DNA from: Oscheius dolichura
Lineage: Eukaryota > Nematoda > Chromadorea > Rhabditida > Rhabditidae
Length of the DNA stretch: 64,000 bases
Direction of reading: 5' to 3'
Assembly: GCA_932521035.1 (NCBI GenBank)
Contig: OW051496.1
Span: 10,602,001-10,666,000, forward strand
Below, in pieces: positions 37,129 to 49,459 of this stretch. The notes under the pieces are model-generated. The model worked only from the letters and a program-made list of their open reading frames with translations. It had not been told where the DNA came from and searched no databases. The position numbers were made by a program, and so were the translations under genes. Numbering within the stretch: position 1 is the first letter of the stretch; each line of letters starts with the position of its first letter.

Positions 37129-37576
37129 AGACCCTGCCCCCTCTTCCCCTTGTTTCTTCCATTTCTTTCAACCCCACCCAGTACTGTGATGCCCCCAGTC
37201 CGAAATATATGTGAATATGCCTGTGACCCCTTCTTGTACAGAGAGAGAGAGAGTGAAAAAGAGAGCGAGAGAAAGAGTTTTACTACTAGAAAAGAGAGCT
37301 TTTCCCCCAGTCACCAGTCCAAAAAACGAGAAAACAGTGATTCCCAGAGATATTCCCCGTCAAATCAGAGAGAGAAGTCCCCCCAGCTGGTATAGTGACC
37401 AAATATGTGTTGTTGTTTTCAGAAAACTATCCCCATCACACAAAATATTGTATGTATATAGAAGATCATATCAAAATGAAGTATATTTGGTAGTTTTCGA
37501 CTCACAGTCAGATGAGGTGGAAAGGGGAAAGGCGCCGACTTTTCAAGATTTAAGATTTTTTTATACTTGAATTTTG

Positions 37577-37690
37577 GTGGTTTATAGCTTAACTTGTAGA
37601 GAATTTTCTGCTCTACAAGATGGTATATAATATATCCTATACAAATGTGTAGAAACGTAGTAAAATTCAAAAATGCGCGCGCGCTTGCGG
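37577..37690. repeat. Repeat family 3 copy
   Basis: Core TATAGCTTAACTTGTAGAG, then AATTTTCTGCTCTACAAGAT, ATATAAT, and an AAAAATGCGCGCGCGC end. The first part is a small hairpin (CTTGTAGAG with CTCTACAAG). Confidence 0.65.
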
Positions 37691-38602
37691 TGGCCCTGGG
37701 AGGCGCGCCCTCCTCTCCCAGCGCGGGGAGAAATGCGAAGAGCTCGTTGCAGAATCCGTGAAAAGAAGCACGACAATGGCAAAAAATACTTATGGACAGT
37801 ATTTACTGGGTAAAAGAACTTCAAAAGCCTGCCAACCAACTGGACCGGTCAAGGGCCGTCTTGTCGAGATTGGTCAGCGGACGTGATCCCGGAAAACGGC
37901 TCATTCCTTCGCCTGTTCTCTCCTTGGATGGTCGTCAGTCTTCTTCGTCTGTAACAGGTTGATTTTGTTACTTTTTTGGCAGTAAAATAACCGAAAAAAG
38001 CATGCGGGCCCTCCGTGGCCGACGCCTCTGTCATGTCTCTCCTGTTCCTCCGGGAATCGACAGAAAATGGCGCTGTGGGCCTCCTTCCCACGTAAAATTG
38101 CGTCTCCCGTTCATTCGGGTCACCTTTTGCTCTCTAAAAGTCGGGTTAGTAGGTAGCGGCCAAAATGGGACAAGCTGTGAGAGACCGCCACTCGCAGCAG
38201 CCTAACCTTTGAAATTACTGTTCAAAGGAGGTGTCCTGGCCCGGTATCCAGTGGCAGGCATGGTCTATCGTCTACCAAGGCGGTCTTTGGCTACGAAGTG
38301 ACCCGCCCGCCACACCGGCAGCTACCGAACACCTGACAACGACTTTTTGACCAAATTCATATCTAAAAATGTTTAATCCTGTGTTTTGTCACTGGCTTGC
38401 TCGTGGTTTTCTATTTTCAGGAGCGACCGCTAGAGGATGGACGGCAGGAGGATGGATGATAGCCCGGCCAGAAGGGCAGAGGACGAGCGGCAGCCAGCCA
38501 AGAGGATGGAGGATACCGGGAAAGAAGGCAGGAAGACGGGGACGCTGTGAAATGGATTGGCAATTGGGAAGGAAGGCTGGCCGATGGAGGAGAATGGCCG
38601 AA

Positions 38603-38902
38603 AGGTTAGAGACGTTTAAAGGAACTGTCAGGGACATAGGAAGCTGACTGTAGATTTTTGCGGGCTTTGAGGAAGCGCGGGAAAATGGTTTTTCAAACAA
38701 GCGTTTCATCGTTTTATTAAATTTTTTTTTTGATTATTCGGATATGGCTCTTCATAAGTAGTTAAATCAGGGCAAGAAATTATTGGAAAATAAGAAGAAA
38801 TACGCTAAAGCGGGAGACGCCAATCCGTTCATGTCGCGCCAGGACCCGTGAACGAAACTTCCAGTCCCTGACAGTTCCTTTAAACTTTTTATAGGCTAAC
38901 CT
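38603..38902. mobile_element. MITE-like element with 22-bp perfect terminal arms
   Basis: GTTTAAAGGAACTGTCAGGG plus AC (38614-38635) is perfectly complemented at 38864-38885. An outer AGGTTAG (38603-38609) matches CTAACCT (38896-38902). The 300-bp unit encodes nothing I recognise. It lies in the upstream region of the Munc13-like gene. Confidence 0.75.
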
Positions 38903-39564
38903 GCCCGTTTGAAAGGAATTTACCGTCGAAATGAGAGTATTTGGGCAGGCCTCTTTCTTGTGCTTGGCGACTTCTGTAAGTGGTTTAGGGAGATGCAGCC
39001 GTCCTCGCCGACCGCCTCTCCTCACAGCAGACTTATCGGTCTTGTCACTCAAGTATTTGGACACCCCTCAGGCGTAAATGCTCTGCAGGGGGCTACTGTT
39101 GTTGTCGCTTTCTGTATGCCCAGTTTTGGCTCTTCTTCTTGTCGTCGAGAAGGCACAGGCGTAAAAGCCCTGTATCTTCATTGCGTTTATGTTGTTTTCT
39201 GTACCTCTTTGGCCGGTGGCCGAGGGTGTCTCTCCTCGTCTCCAGTCGACTGTCGTCCTCGTCATTCCGGCTAATGAGCCCAAATTGTCTCCTTCCGTGC
39301 CGCTTCCCTTCCTATTTTTGTACTTTCCATGTCCCAATTGACGTTTAGCCGGTCACCTTGGCGTCAACTTCCATATAAAACGGCCCTCTCTCCTCTTTTC
39401 GGCGTTTCTTCACCGCCTAGTCCCCCCTGGGCTTATCAGTTGCGACCGGGAGTGGGGAAACGTCACGTTCTTTTCTTCCATCAAAGGGGGTACACTCTGC
39501 TCACACCTGTGACCACCTTCCCCCATTTCTCTTCGTCTTTTTCTCCTCCGGGAGACGGTAATAG

Positions 39565-42500
39565 ATGCAAGACGAGAGCTGTAAAGCCGTCCTAGCTGCC
39601 GTCATTCTGACTCATCTAGAGCCGAAGGAAAAGCATCGTTGTTTTGAGTTGGTAGACCATTTTAAAGAGGTAAACCCCGCCATTTTTTCCTTTAATCAGG
39701 GGGTTAATTAAGATTTTCGAGGTCAGCCCAGCGAAACACGTCGCTCTGCTGCAGGAATGCCTGGATTATGTGAGCTTTCCCGATCAAAAGGAGATGAATG
39801 GAATTTTCAGCAAATGTATATTCTCGAAGCGGCGGCTGACCTTCCTCCTAATCAGAATCTTGTCCTGAATATTTTCAAGTAAGTACGCACCAATTTAAAT
39901 AAAGGTTTGACTTTATAGTGACGATATCTACCGGCAGCACACGATAAACCACGGAGAAACGTATAGATTGTAGGTTTCTGGTTACTGTATTTATTTTTAA
40001 GCAACTAGAAGGGATTACGGTATTCGGTACTCTGTTTTGTGTCCATTTTCAGTGGAAAATAACTCACTTCGAGTTTACGATCAAATATTCGTCGATTTCA
40101 ATTTCGCCATCCAAAATCTGAAAATCACGGCTATTTTTGGATAAAAGGTCCCGAAACGAATAGGAAATGGATTTTATAGTTCTTTTCCAAAAATAGGGTT
40201 ACTGTAACGGATCGAAAGCCTTCCGCGCGGGACCTTTTGAACAAAAGTGATTGGATTTTCGATTTCCAGTCGCTTTCTCTTCGCTGTTTGACCAATTGGT
40301 CCCGGAGAGACAAATGTACGGTAACCCTATTCCAGTGAACTCGGCTACCATCGAAATTACCGTCTAAAATTCGCCGTGGCTCGTTTCAACGGCGAGAAGA
40401 GGAAGGCCGTCGTCCGGTCGAGTTCCTTCATCAAGAGGTATCCTTCCCCTTTTCCGTTTTCCCAAAAATGGCTTCAGGATGATGTCCCTGGATAAAAAAG
40501 ACGGCGAATGTGTCCAGCTCAATTCTCTTCCCTTGAATACCCTGGAGAAGAGGAGTGTCTGCAGCAAGGGTCACTGCTACACCGCCGAAATGCGGGTCGT
40601 GGTAGGACCCAGCTGTCTTCCAACCTTCTTTTAGTTCGAAATCCGTCATCATCTGGTTCCTTCCGTCACTTTCGACGACCTTCTCGACTTCCTTCGAGGA
40701 CTACACGAAGCGCAGTCTCAGCTATCCCAAGCTGGAGTCGACTATGACGGGGAACTGGATGACTACTCCTTCTCCCTGCTACATGCAGTTATAAACTATC
40801 ATCAGATCCCTCCAGTGGTTATAAAAATAGCGTACGTTGACCTCAAAAAGTTTATAGACCATTTTAGGCAGCTCTGTGTCTTCCTGGTCTGGGATCCTTC
40901 CTTGAGGAATGTCGACGAGGCGGCGATTAGCCATCTGATGACACAGATTCGGCTACTACAGCAGCAGGACGTCCAGGACCATTCCTTACTGGTAAATCTT
41001 TAAAACCCGCGAGTTTTGAGCGGGAAAAATGAGATTCAACGCGAGAAAGGTCGAAATTACCACCGTACCGGATATTTTCCCCTATAATTTCCCAGAAATG
41101 AAGAATTGGGGGAAACAAATTATATTTTTATAGAACAAATTATAGATCTCATCGTTGCCGTCTTTTTAAGCCTAAAATCTCCGTGGAATCTTAAATTTTT
41201 CGGAAATAGCGCCGTGTGCCAGATCCTGGGCGGTGAAACCCCGCCCCTCGTCCAATTACTGTATTCCAAACGGGACCAGACAGCTTTCATAGTCTATTAG
41301 ACCTTTAAATCAGGCTATTTTATATAATTCTAAGGTTCAAAAAGTACCGGATGTCTTCAGGTGAAAGCCTTGAGCCACCTGTCCCAATGCGTAGCCGGCG
41401 AGATGGAAGACATCCTCCGCCACTTTGACGACATCACTTTCTTCCCTCCTGAAGGCCATTTAATCCTGAAAAAACTCAACGTGGCCCTGAAGTAAGAGGA
41501 TTTAATTCATTTTGAGAAAATACAATTATAGAACAGTCGTAGACATCTGTGTACTGTCGCTGTGGGACAGAAACGGTACTGCCGACCCCTCGCCGATTCT
41601 TTCCGGCCTACTGGCAAAAATGATTCATAGAAGTGCGAAGGATTGGATAGATAATGAATTCCAGCCGGATACCAGGGATATTCGGGTAATACCATCGGAA
41701 TTACCCTTGAATCCCGCTTAAACCCGCCAAAATTGGGTTCTAGATGGAATTGGGGCCGCTTTCTGTCACCACTTGCTTTAAAATGCATCTAGCCTTATTC
41801 AGCAGATCTTCCTCTCCATTTTAAGACCAAACACACTACAAAATACCCCAAAAATGGTCTTTTACCGTTAAAATTTAGCCGGGATTCAGGAAACGTGCCT
41901 CATGATCCAATCCATGTGGGACAAGGTCCAGCAGAACTACCAAGGTGCTATTCTCTTCTTCCATCAGTTTAATATCAACTACCTCCATATTACTTTCAGT
42001 ACAATTGACCATAAGGTAGGTCTCCATCCAACGAATAGGACCTTGTTCAGTTGGAAGAGTCCTGCCGCGCCTACCTGGCCAGCCGGCTCTCGTCCATCGA
42101 TACCCGCTCTGCTGACCAACTGGAGATGTTTTCCAAATGTACAATGAAATTTTACGATACCCTGGCGGATATGTCGAGATTCTCTCATCAACATCGGGTC
42201 AAACATTTGAGACTTCATAATTTTGAGGTGAGCCAGGAGCGGGACCTGGCCGTGGCCTGGGAAGGAGAGGGCGTCCATTTAGGCTCCCTGGAGAGCTAGT
42301 AGAACCCCTTTCAGCCCATTTTTTCTAGTGATTAGCTCCCAAATGGGTTAGCAAATGTTTATACCACCATTAAATTAGGATTACTGTAGCCAAATTTTTA
42401 ATAAACCCGCGAAACGCTCAGGATCGCGGCTCACAGGGACATCAAATAGAGAGGCGCTCCTCTTTAGGCTCTCCGGGGGTCTTTAAACGGCTTTTTTCAC

Positions 42501-45500
42501 AATAAATTGACTAATATAGATCTTGTAAGGTCGAAAACTCTATCTGGAAGAAGGTTACGGTAACGTTTACCCGCGGAAATCTCCCCAAAACCCCGAAATC
42601 CCCGAGAAGGGAAGTGGCTTTGGTACCAAGTTCCCTTTTCGCCGTTTTTCTTGCCAAATTTCCCCTATTTTCCAGGATTGGTTCCAAGGAATTCCAGTCT
42701 ACTGGACGTATTCATGGAGGCAAGTCAGTAATAAGATGATAAATCGAACCGCTTCCCTGACGGTGGATACGGTCGACGAGGAGATGAGGCGACCCGTTCC
42801 GGCGGCTCTTTACTCTTTTCTCTGTATACAGAAGGGACTCTCGGACGACTATCTACAGTTGTCTCTTTCCAAGGCAGAGAACGTCATGATGGGTACTGTA
42901 GCCCTGGTTCATGTAAGTCGAGCCGTAGACTGGAGAGCGCGCCAGCCCCGTGCCCGCCGGATTTTGGGGAAAATAGGTGTCACGGGTGTTTATGTCCATA
43001 TCCCGGGGATTTCTTGGCTAATTTCGAAAATTCAAAAACCAGCTTGTAGAGCTTTTCAAGACAAATCTTGTGAACTAGATCTGAGCTTGTAGTCAGCGAC
43101 AGAAAATTCGGCAGCTCCACAAAGACGGGAGGGGCGCGCCCGCGACTGGAACCTCTTCCCTAACCTCCATTTTTTTAAATACAATTTCAGATCCTCAGTG
43201 AGAATACCTGCCACTATGGATTGAAACTATCCGTTGACGCTGGGAATGACCTGGGAAGAATTATTCGGGCGATCAACGGCATCGAGCAGTCCTTTGACTA
43301 TTTAGAAGAGCGCTATGAGAAGTTCGTCAACTGGGAGAAGCAGAAGAAAACTTTGACGGAAGACGAACAGCGAAATATAATCAAAGGAGCAGGGGCAATT
43401 GTTAACAGCACAAAACACGCAAGATATCCCCCAATGTTTCGAGTTTTTCCTGTTTAGAGATGCGACGACATGGTGGCCAGCCTTCTTACCGTATACCTCC
43501 GTCTCCAGGGGGAACAGGTCTCCAGGATAGCCAAAGCCATGTGTCTTACTTCTGATGAATACACCAAGACTATTGTATGTACCATATCTTATGAATATTT
43601 GGGTTTAGATGTCTTATATGAGAGACCAGGGTCCCCATGAGAGGGTACACGAGACCCTGGAGGCGGTGGACCAGCTCCTCGCCGAGAGGAGATCCCTCTT
43701 TATGCCTCGGGCGTGGGGCCAGCTCTGTTTGAAGCTGTTCGACGCCCTGGAACTGGAAGTCTCGAAACATTTGAAGAAACATCAGCATCATGATTATTAT
43801 AGTGCTGTCTATGTGAGTATTTGCCTATCCGGGGCGGCGAGGGAGACCCAGGGCCAGGAAGGGGCTTTTTCGGGAGAGATGAGCCAGTTTTTGACTTATT
43901 CTGGAAAATAGGACCATACTAATTACAGTATACCAATTACTGTAGAACTCTTGCACCGAAAAAGCGCCAAGCTGGCGCACTTCCCCCGAAAAAAGGCGCC
44001 TTATTGGCGCGAACCTGGTTGCCACCCGACACCCTCCCATTTCACCTTGGTAGGGCCCATTTCCCTCCTTTTTTTCTCGGTTTTTGGTTAATTTACGTCC
44101 CTGGGACAGTAATAATACTTGGGAAAACCTACCGAGACAATTTTCAAATCCCAATTTTCGTATCCTTCCAGATTACCCTAAAAGCGGTCATGGATATGCT
44201 CGACGTCGATCCCGCCAGATCCAAACTGTCTCACTCCCTCCATCTGAGGTTTTTTCTTTCCCCGTGGGACCTGAATAATCAAATAACTTGAAGAAGTTTC
44301 TCCACGGAGGATCTGCTCCTAGCGTTCTATGGAAAATTGGCGGAAATCGCCGAGCACGCGGCCGACTGTCCAAGAATCAACGTCCAATTGGGGTGCGTCC
44401 CAGCAAATGGGAACTATATGCTCCTGGTCGTCAATGGTAGATTATTTTTGGCATTTTAATGGTATTTCTAGTACTGGATGCCTCCCTTTTGGCCTCGATG
44501 AACCCTCTCTGTGATCGGATGGATCCCTACGTGAAGTTAGAGCTGGTACCGCAGATAATCTTCCCCGAGGAGTGTTTCCCCTCCCAGAAGACGAAAGTCC
44601 TCCTGCAGACGGGAAAACCCGTCTGGAATCAGACTTTTCAATTGTAGGTTGGCATACTGTAGGTCCTGAACGGAAGGGACTTTTGGATTACTGTAGAATC
44701 CTCAAATTTTCAGCCTAATCCCTGAGCAACTCTTCTTCACAAATGGAGTAACCCTACGCCTCTCCCTGTTGGACAGTGACCGTTTCTGTGACCAACTCCT
44801 CGGCCGGGGGTTCATCTCCCTCTCGAAGATCGACAGAGCCGTGGGGGCTGGGAAATTGCCTCCTTCGATGACTTTCCCCCTAATTCAACCATCGCTAGGA
44901 TATAAGATTATGTACTTCCAGGTGGGTGCTCTTTTTAGTCTAGAAAGAGAAAAAAAAACAAAAATTTTGGTCCGCGGCGGAGATCGAACTTTGGCTTGGC
45001 CCGGCCCTACTAAAGTTACGAATATCTCCTCACTGGGGGGTCCGATTTGGTTACTCTCAAAACAAAAGTTACTAGTTACGTCAAGATCTATCGATAGCCA
45101 CTAATACCTAAGGTCTACTGGGTAATCTAATTTTCGCGTCGAATAGCTCCATCGTAAGCCTAAGCTAAGCCTAAATGGCGTATATTTCAGGACTGAACGG
45201 TCGGATTACCTTACTCTAAAAACAAAGTTTCTGAATTACAATGAGACCTATCGATTGGTATCAAAATCTTTACAAAAGCACCAAATTGAAATTTCCTCAT
45301 TTAGCGGGCCGTGGATAGGAGGTCTCGCGGTACCGTATTCCTTCACCTATCTTGAAAAATAGAAATTTTACCACCTTCTTTAAACAGATTACTGTAATTT
45401 AAATAACGTTCCAGATGCTGAAGGAGCGTGCCCTCTACGACAAGAAGGCCCGCCTATTCCTGGTCCGTGAAGGCAAGGCCCGCGAGATGTATGCCAAAGT

Positions 45501-45540
45501 CCGGCGCTTCTCTTGTAAAGTCAAGAGTAAATGCCTTTAA
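39565..45540 (+). CDS. Munc13-4/BAIAP3-like C2 and MHD-domain protein
   Basis: Twenty-one exons, all in phase: 39565-39669, 39713-39769, 39811-39878, 39919-39969, 40336-40437, 40478-40601, 40635-40831, 40868-40991, 41361-41491, 41532-41685, 41890-42015, 42051-42227, 42676-42912, 43191-43400, 43458-43574, 43609-43812, 44172-44248, 44294-44436, 44472-44643, 44714-44921 and 45415-45540. The join is 2910 nt (969 aa). Munc13 relatives prime or tether secretory vesicles through SNAREs. The middle is helical, as in the MUN/MHD region. The C-terminus is a C2 domain (about residues 785-920) with calcium-loop Asp residues in LDASLL, DRMDPYVKLEL and LLDSDRFCDQ. No N-terminal C2A is seen, so either 5' exons are missing or this member lacks it; the first ATG follows a weak TAATAG acceptor. 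Confidence 0.88.
40188..40334. repeat. Repeat family 2 copy ending at a splice acceptor
   Basis: From AGGGTTACTGTAACGG to GTACGGTAACCCTATTCCAG; the last bases serve as the 3' splice site of Munc13-like exon 5 at 40336. A partial second copy (GGATAAAAGGTCCCGAAACG) lies just upstream at about 40136. Confidence 0.8.
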
Positions 45541-45616
45541 TTAATTAAACAAAACGTCATGAACAAGGAGAGAAACAGCAGAATTATTAGGAAAAGGTCT
45601 TCTCGGGAGAGGCAGC

Positions 45617-48578
45617 TCAATTTTGGAGCATATAGAGCGGGGAGATGTGCTTCTCCGGACTGTTGAAGCAGATATCCTGACAGTTTTGGAGGAATTGAAT
45701 CGGCTGCTCTTCCATCTCGTCGGCTTGACTGCAACGGGGGTAGTCGTAGGCTACGCAGTCTTTGGCTCCTTTCTGGAAAAAAGAAGAGGAGGAGTACTGT
45801 AGGAACTGGGGGGAAGGGACTCACCGGTCGGTAGTAGCGCTTGACCATGACGGGGTCGGAGGTATTGGGACAGGTTCCTCGGATTATTCGACAACAGCGC
45901 GGGTTTTCTGGACCTGAAACGGGGAAATTCTTCATTTGATACTGTTAGAACAGGGGGAAGAATCCCGGAGTGGGAATCAAAATTTCCGCTACGGCTTCTT
46001 CTTTCTTCTATAAGAGTCTATTTACGGACAGTTCCCTCTGGTCTTTCCCGGCTAACCGCCCCTTCCGATCTCGCCTTGATCTTCGCCACACACCCGAGAA
46101 ATAGAGAGAGGCAAAAAGGTTAACCTACTGAGAGAGAGACAGGCGGCCCCCTCTTGCCCTCAAAATGTCTTTTTTCTCTCTCTTTCTCTTCTTTTGTCAA
46201 GTGTGAAGTGGGTTCACCCGAGGAGGAGGTGGTCGTTCCGGTACTTATCGCCTTCTCAGTTTACGAGCACTCCGAAAACTGAAGAAATCGCCGAAAAACG
46301 AGTGATCATAAATTAGGCACCAGGGTGGCATCGCGAGGTGCTTAGCGGAGGAGACGAGGCAGATCTGCCGGACCGATACTACCCGGTGGAACATGGGAGG
46401 GCAGCATTTTTGTTTCTTTTTCAATTATCTTTAAAATTGGGCTAGGAATTTCTAACAATTTGGGTGTCAGTTTGTAGAGTTCGATTTGTTGAACAAGATG
46501 TACTAGTTTATTTTAGGAGAAAATAAAAAATAGTGTGAAAATGAGGCAAAACGAGTTACTGCACCAGTCTGGGAAAATAGCGCGCCCGCACCCATAAGAT
46601 CTCGGCAGCTGGCAGCTTTGACCAGATGGCGCCTACAGTAACCTAATTCCCGTCATCTCAGCTAGTTTTTGACGAGGAAATGATCTCTGGAAAAGGAAGA
46701 AGCGTTCACTTTTCACCCTGCCTAGTCCCAGCCAGCTAGCCAGCCACCTCTCGTCCACGTCTCACCCCCTCTCCCGGCCCGGTCCGATCCAGTTCCTCAT
46801 GACCCGCGGCAACACCGCTTTTGATGTTTTTCAGCAGTATTATGTTTTCACTTCTCTCCCCCGGCTTCCTCAAACAGAAGAAGAAGGAGAGACAGAGATC
46901 GAGACGGATAGATAGGAAGAGGAATTGAGTCCATTTCCGGATAATCTACGGGACCCACTTGGAGCAAATTCAAATTTTTAAAGGGTTATGGGCTAGAAAA
47001 GGCCGTGGAATAACAGCTAGAAATGGAAAATAATGAGAAAAATGAAAAGACCCCCGGAAGAAAATGGACCTTACAGTCGTCATTCGGTGTCATAGTCGAC
47101 TGAGGGAATTTCTTCTTCATTGAGTCGGCATTCATTACCTGGAAATGGATTACAGTAAATAAATATAAAAGGCCCCGGAAAGAAAAGAATTCTCCTCCTT
47201 TTCAGATAAAAAAAACTGAATTCTGTGTTCATTTTCCCTGAGAGAAATAGACAAACAAATGGAGAGGATACCATAATCAGAGCCGAATGGGGCAAAATAA
47301 CCCGAATTGCGGGGTTTTACAGCAAAAATATGGTCTAAAATTGTCTATATTGGGGTCTAACTGGCGTTTGGATCGCCTAAGAACTCAAACATTGGCAATT
47401 TACTCTGTTCCAAGCTTCTGAAGAGCCTTTGAACCCCAAAAGTCCTTAATTTTCCTAGAAATCCGGGCTGGACCCTCTTTCTAGGCGGGGAACGGGATTT
47501 TAGGACTACTGTAGCGGTTATTCCCGCTCTTCTGCTCCTTTACAGTATCCTAGAGGGAATTTAATTCAATTATAGGTTACTGTAGAGTTCATCTGCCCGC
47601 CAAATCCCAAATGACCCTACCTGGATAATTTCCTTGGTCATATAGAGTTTGGATGTGATTTCTGAGGCGTGTTGTCGTGTATTCGGCACGTATCCCGTCT
47701 TCGGCCAATATTTCGCGGTAGGAGACAGAGGAGTTGTCGCCTTATACGGCGCCAAGTCGAGTTCCGCTGTGGCTGTTGTGGCGGTCGCCGCTGTGGCTGT
47801 TGTGGCAGCTGTGGCGGTTTTATTCACTTTTCTCTGCCTATACGCCTCAACCAGGGATTTTACGAGTTTCTTATTCTTTTTAAGAGCCTAAATACCATAT
47901 TTTTCATACTCCGGAAGGGAAAATGGGTCCAGTACCGCTCGGATTTGTTTCTCATCCACTGGGAGATTCAATTCGGCCGCCATTTCCAGCGTGTGGAAGA
48001 CTTCCCGCATTTCCGGTTCCAATGTTGTTGTTTCAAAATTTCGATATCTTATTTCATCCAAGTGAAGACGCTCCTTGAGGCGTTTTTCCACCTCCGGGGT
48101 TATTTTATTCTTCATCGGCAGGTCGACAGTCAACGAATTGATATAATAACCCTAAAATGGCTCTCAAATATATAAAATCCAGCCTTACGGGGTCTTTTTT
48201 CGTCACAATATCCGGTCTAAATGTTGTAGAAGGAAAAGGAACCAGCTCTTCAGAAGCACTTTCTTTACTTTCCAATTTACTGATTTTTTCTGAAAAAGGA
48301 TCAGTAAATTTGGAAGAAAACGAATTGTTCCCGCCATTGCGCCAAAAAGAGAATTTGAAAATTTCAATGTCCTTCGTTTTTTTTCTTCCCTTTCTGTTTC
48401 TGTTTCTTTTTATTTCTTTCCCACCTTCACTATTTTTTGTTCTTGCTCCCAGTAGTGATATTGCCTCCGGTCGGGTTGTCCATGTTTTTGCCATAATAGG
48501 TCTCTTCGTCTTCTTATCTTTTTCAAATACTGAATTATCATCCATTGACAGCGGCGGCGGCGTAGGCATATCGTCCAT
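45617..48578 (-). CDS. Kunitz/BPTI-domain protein with charged and Thr/Ala-rich regions
   Basis: Six exons on the minus strand: 48578-48189, 48151-47936, 47887-47621, 47138-47075, 45913-45825 and 45772-45617. The join is 1182 nt (393 aa). Residues 1-130 are Lys/Arg/Ser-rich. About 235-255 is a Thr/Ala repeat (KTATAATTATAATATTATAE). The C-terminus holds a Kunitz-type protease-inhibitor fold: cysteines 319/320, 327, 348, 356, 373 and 377, with the diagnostic RYY, C-x7-C (CVAYDYPRC) and C-x3-C (CQDIC) spacing. One intron of about 1.2 kb (45914-47074) carries a degenerate family 1 arm. There is no signal peptide at this start, odd for a Kunitz protein. The ATG directly follows an in-frame TAG that ends the thrombospondin-type frame upstream, so both may be one gene. 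Confidence 0.8.
46587..46612. repeat. Degenerate single arm of repeat family 1
   Basis: GCACCCATAAGATCTCGGCAG is present, but the matching right arm has decayed. Confidence 0.55.
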
Positions 48579-49210
48579 CTAAATAAGATGCCCTTTCTTT
48601 TGTGATTTTCTGATAGGAAACGGATGAGGCCAATCCCATTTTAAGTGAGTATCCCATAAATCTTGCAACTCTCGCTCACTCTCTTGTAATGCGGTCGACT
48701 GACCGGAGATGGTTCGGGAACCCAGCTGAGAGGAGACACAGTGACTTTGGAAAAAGAGTCATTCAAATTCTAATTTATTCTCGCTTTTTTTTCTCTAAAT
48801 TACAAATGAGTCATCTTTATCCGGCGTTCGTTTCCTTTCGGAACGAATCAAAAATCTCGCTAGCTAGCGGCAACCCCCTCTAGACATTCCGCAAAGGGCA
48901 TTCTGATCGTGTGAGATTAGCGTCTCAGAAAATAAAAAACGCGGAACTTTTGGTAATTAGGCTAGATGAAGAAGCCTCAAAAGAACTTACATGATTGCAA
49001 TATGCAGGTCGGCAGGGTCGAGTTTCATAGAGATGAGGACATGGAACGAAGGAATCCCGTCGACCTCGGACGGGAATAGAAGGAACTAGTACATCTCTGT
49101 AGTTGTTTTTGCACATCAACTCAGTAATATTTACCGATTTCTAACGGATAACGCTATTTCACAAGTTCCGAAACATTTACTCCATGGTGTCCATTGTGAT
49201 ATTTGACAAT
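48579..49210 (-). CDS. Thrombospondin type 1 repeat exons (5' end incomplete)
   Basis: Three phase-compatible exons: 49210-49135, 49096-48991 and 48725-48579. They encode a thrombospondin type 1 repeat, an extracellular glycoprotein module: CQISQWTPWSKCFGTCEIA opens it, and RGRRDSFVPCPHLYETRPC plus RPAYC closes it. The last exon continues LQDLWDTHLKWDWPHPFPI to a TAG at 48581-48579. The preceding exon is uncertain: the frame at 49459-49260 has a CRPCPECGDHEK segment but its donor does not fit the required phase. TSP1 and Kunitz domains often share a protein (F-spondin, papilin), so this and the Kunitz frame may be parts of one gene. Confidence 0.7.
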
Positions 49211-49259
49211 CTGCAATATATTCTTTTGTTTTTTTACTCTCAGTTCTCTTTATTTCAAT

Positions 49260-49459
49260 TGCTTGTTGTTTTGCACGCATTCCATGCTTTCCGGGATTAG
49301 TGAATCGTAATCCTTAGCTATTTTTTCGTGATCGCCGCATTCCGGACACGGGCGACACTTGACAGATGCCACAAACTGTACTTTGGTTTCTAATAAACTA
49401 TTTTTTTTGCGAGTTGAAACCTCATATTTTTCTTTGCTTTTCAAAATGCGAACTGTCAT
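49260..49459 (-). other. Possible upstream exon of the thrombospondin-type gene
   Basis: A minus-strand frame with KCRPCPECGDHEKIAKDYDS and two further cysteines. It is well placed upstream of the TSP1 exons, but I could not find a donor in the right phase, so exon limits are open. Confidence 0.35.

Larger units (their letters stand above)
37129..39564. other. Intergenic region between the YAP and Munc13-like genes
   Basis: No gene is supported. It contains GA-rich YAP 3' sequence, a family 3 repeat (37577-37690) and a 300-bp element with terminal inverted repeats (38603-38902). The last 600 bp presumably hold the Munc13-like promoter, perhaps with 5' exons I cannot identify. Confidence 0.4.
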
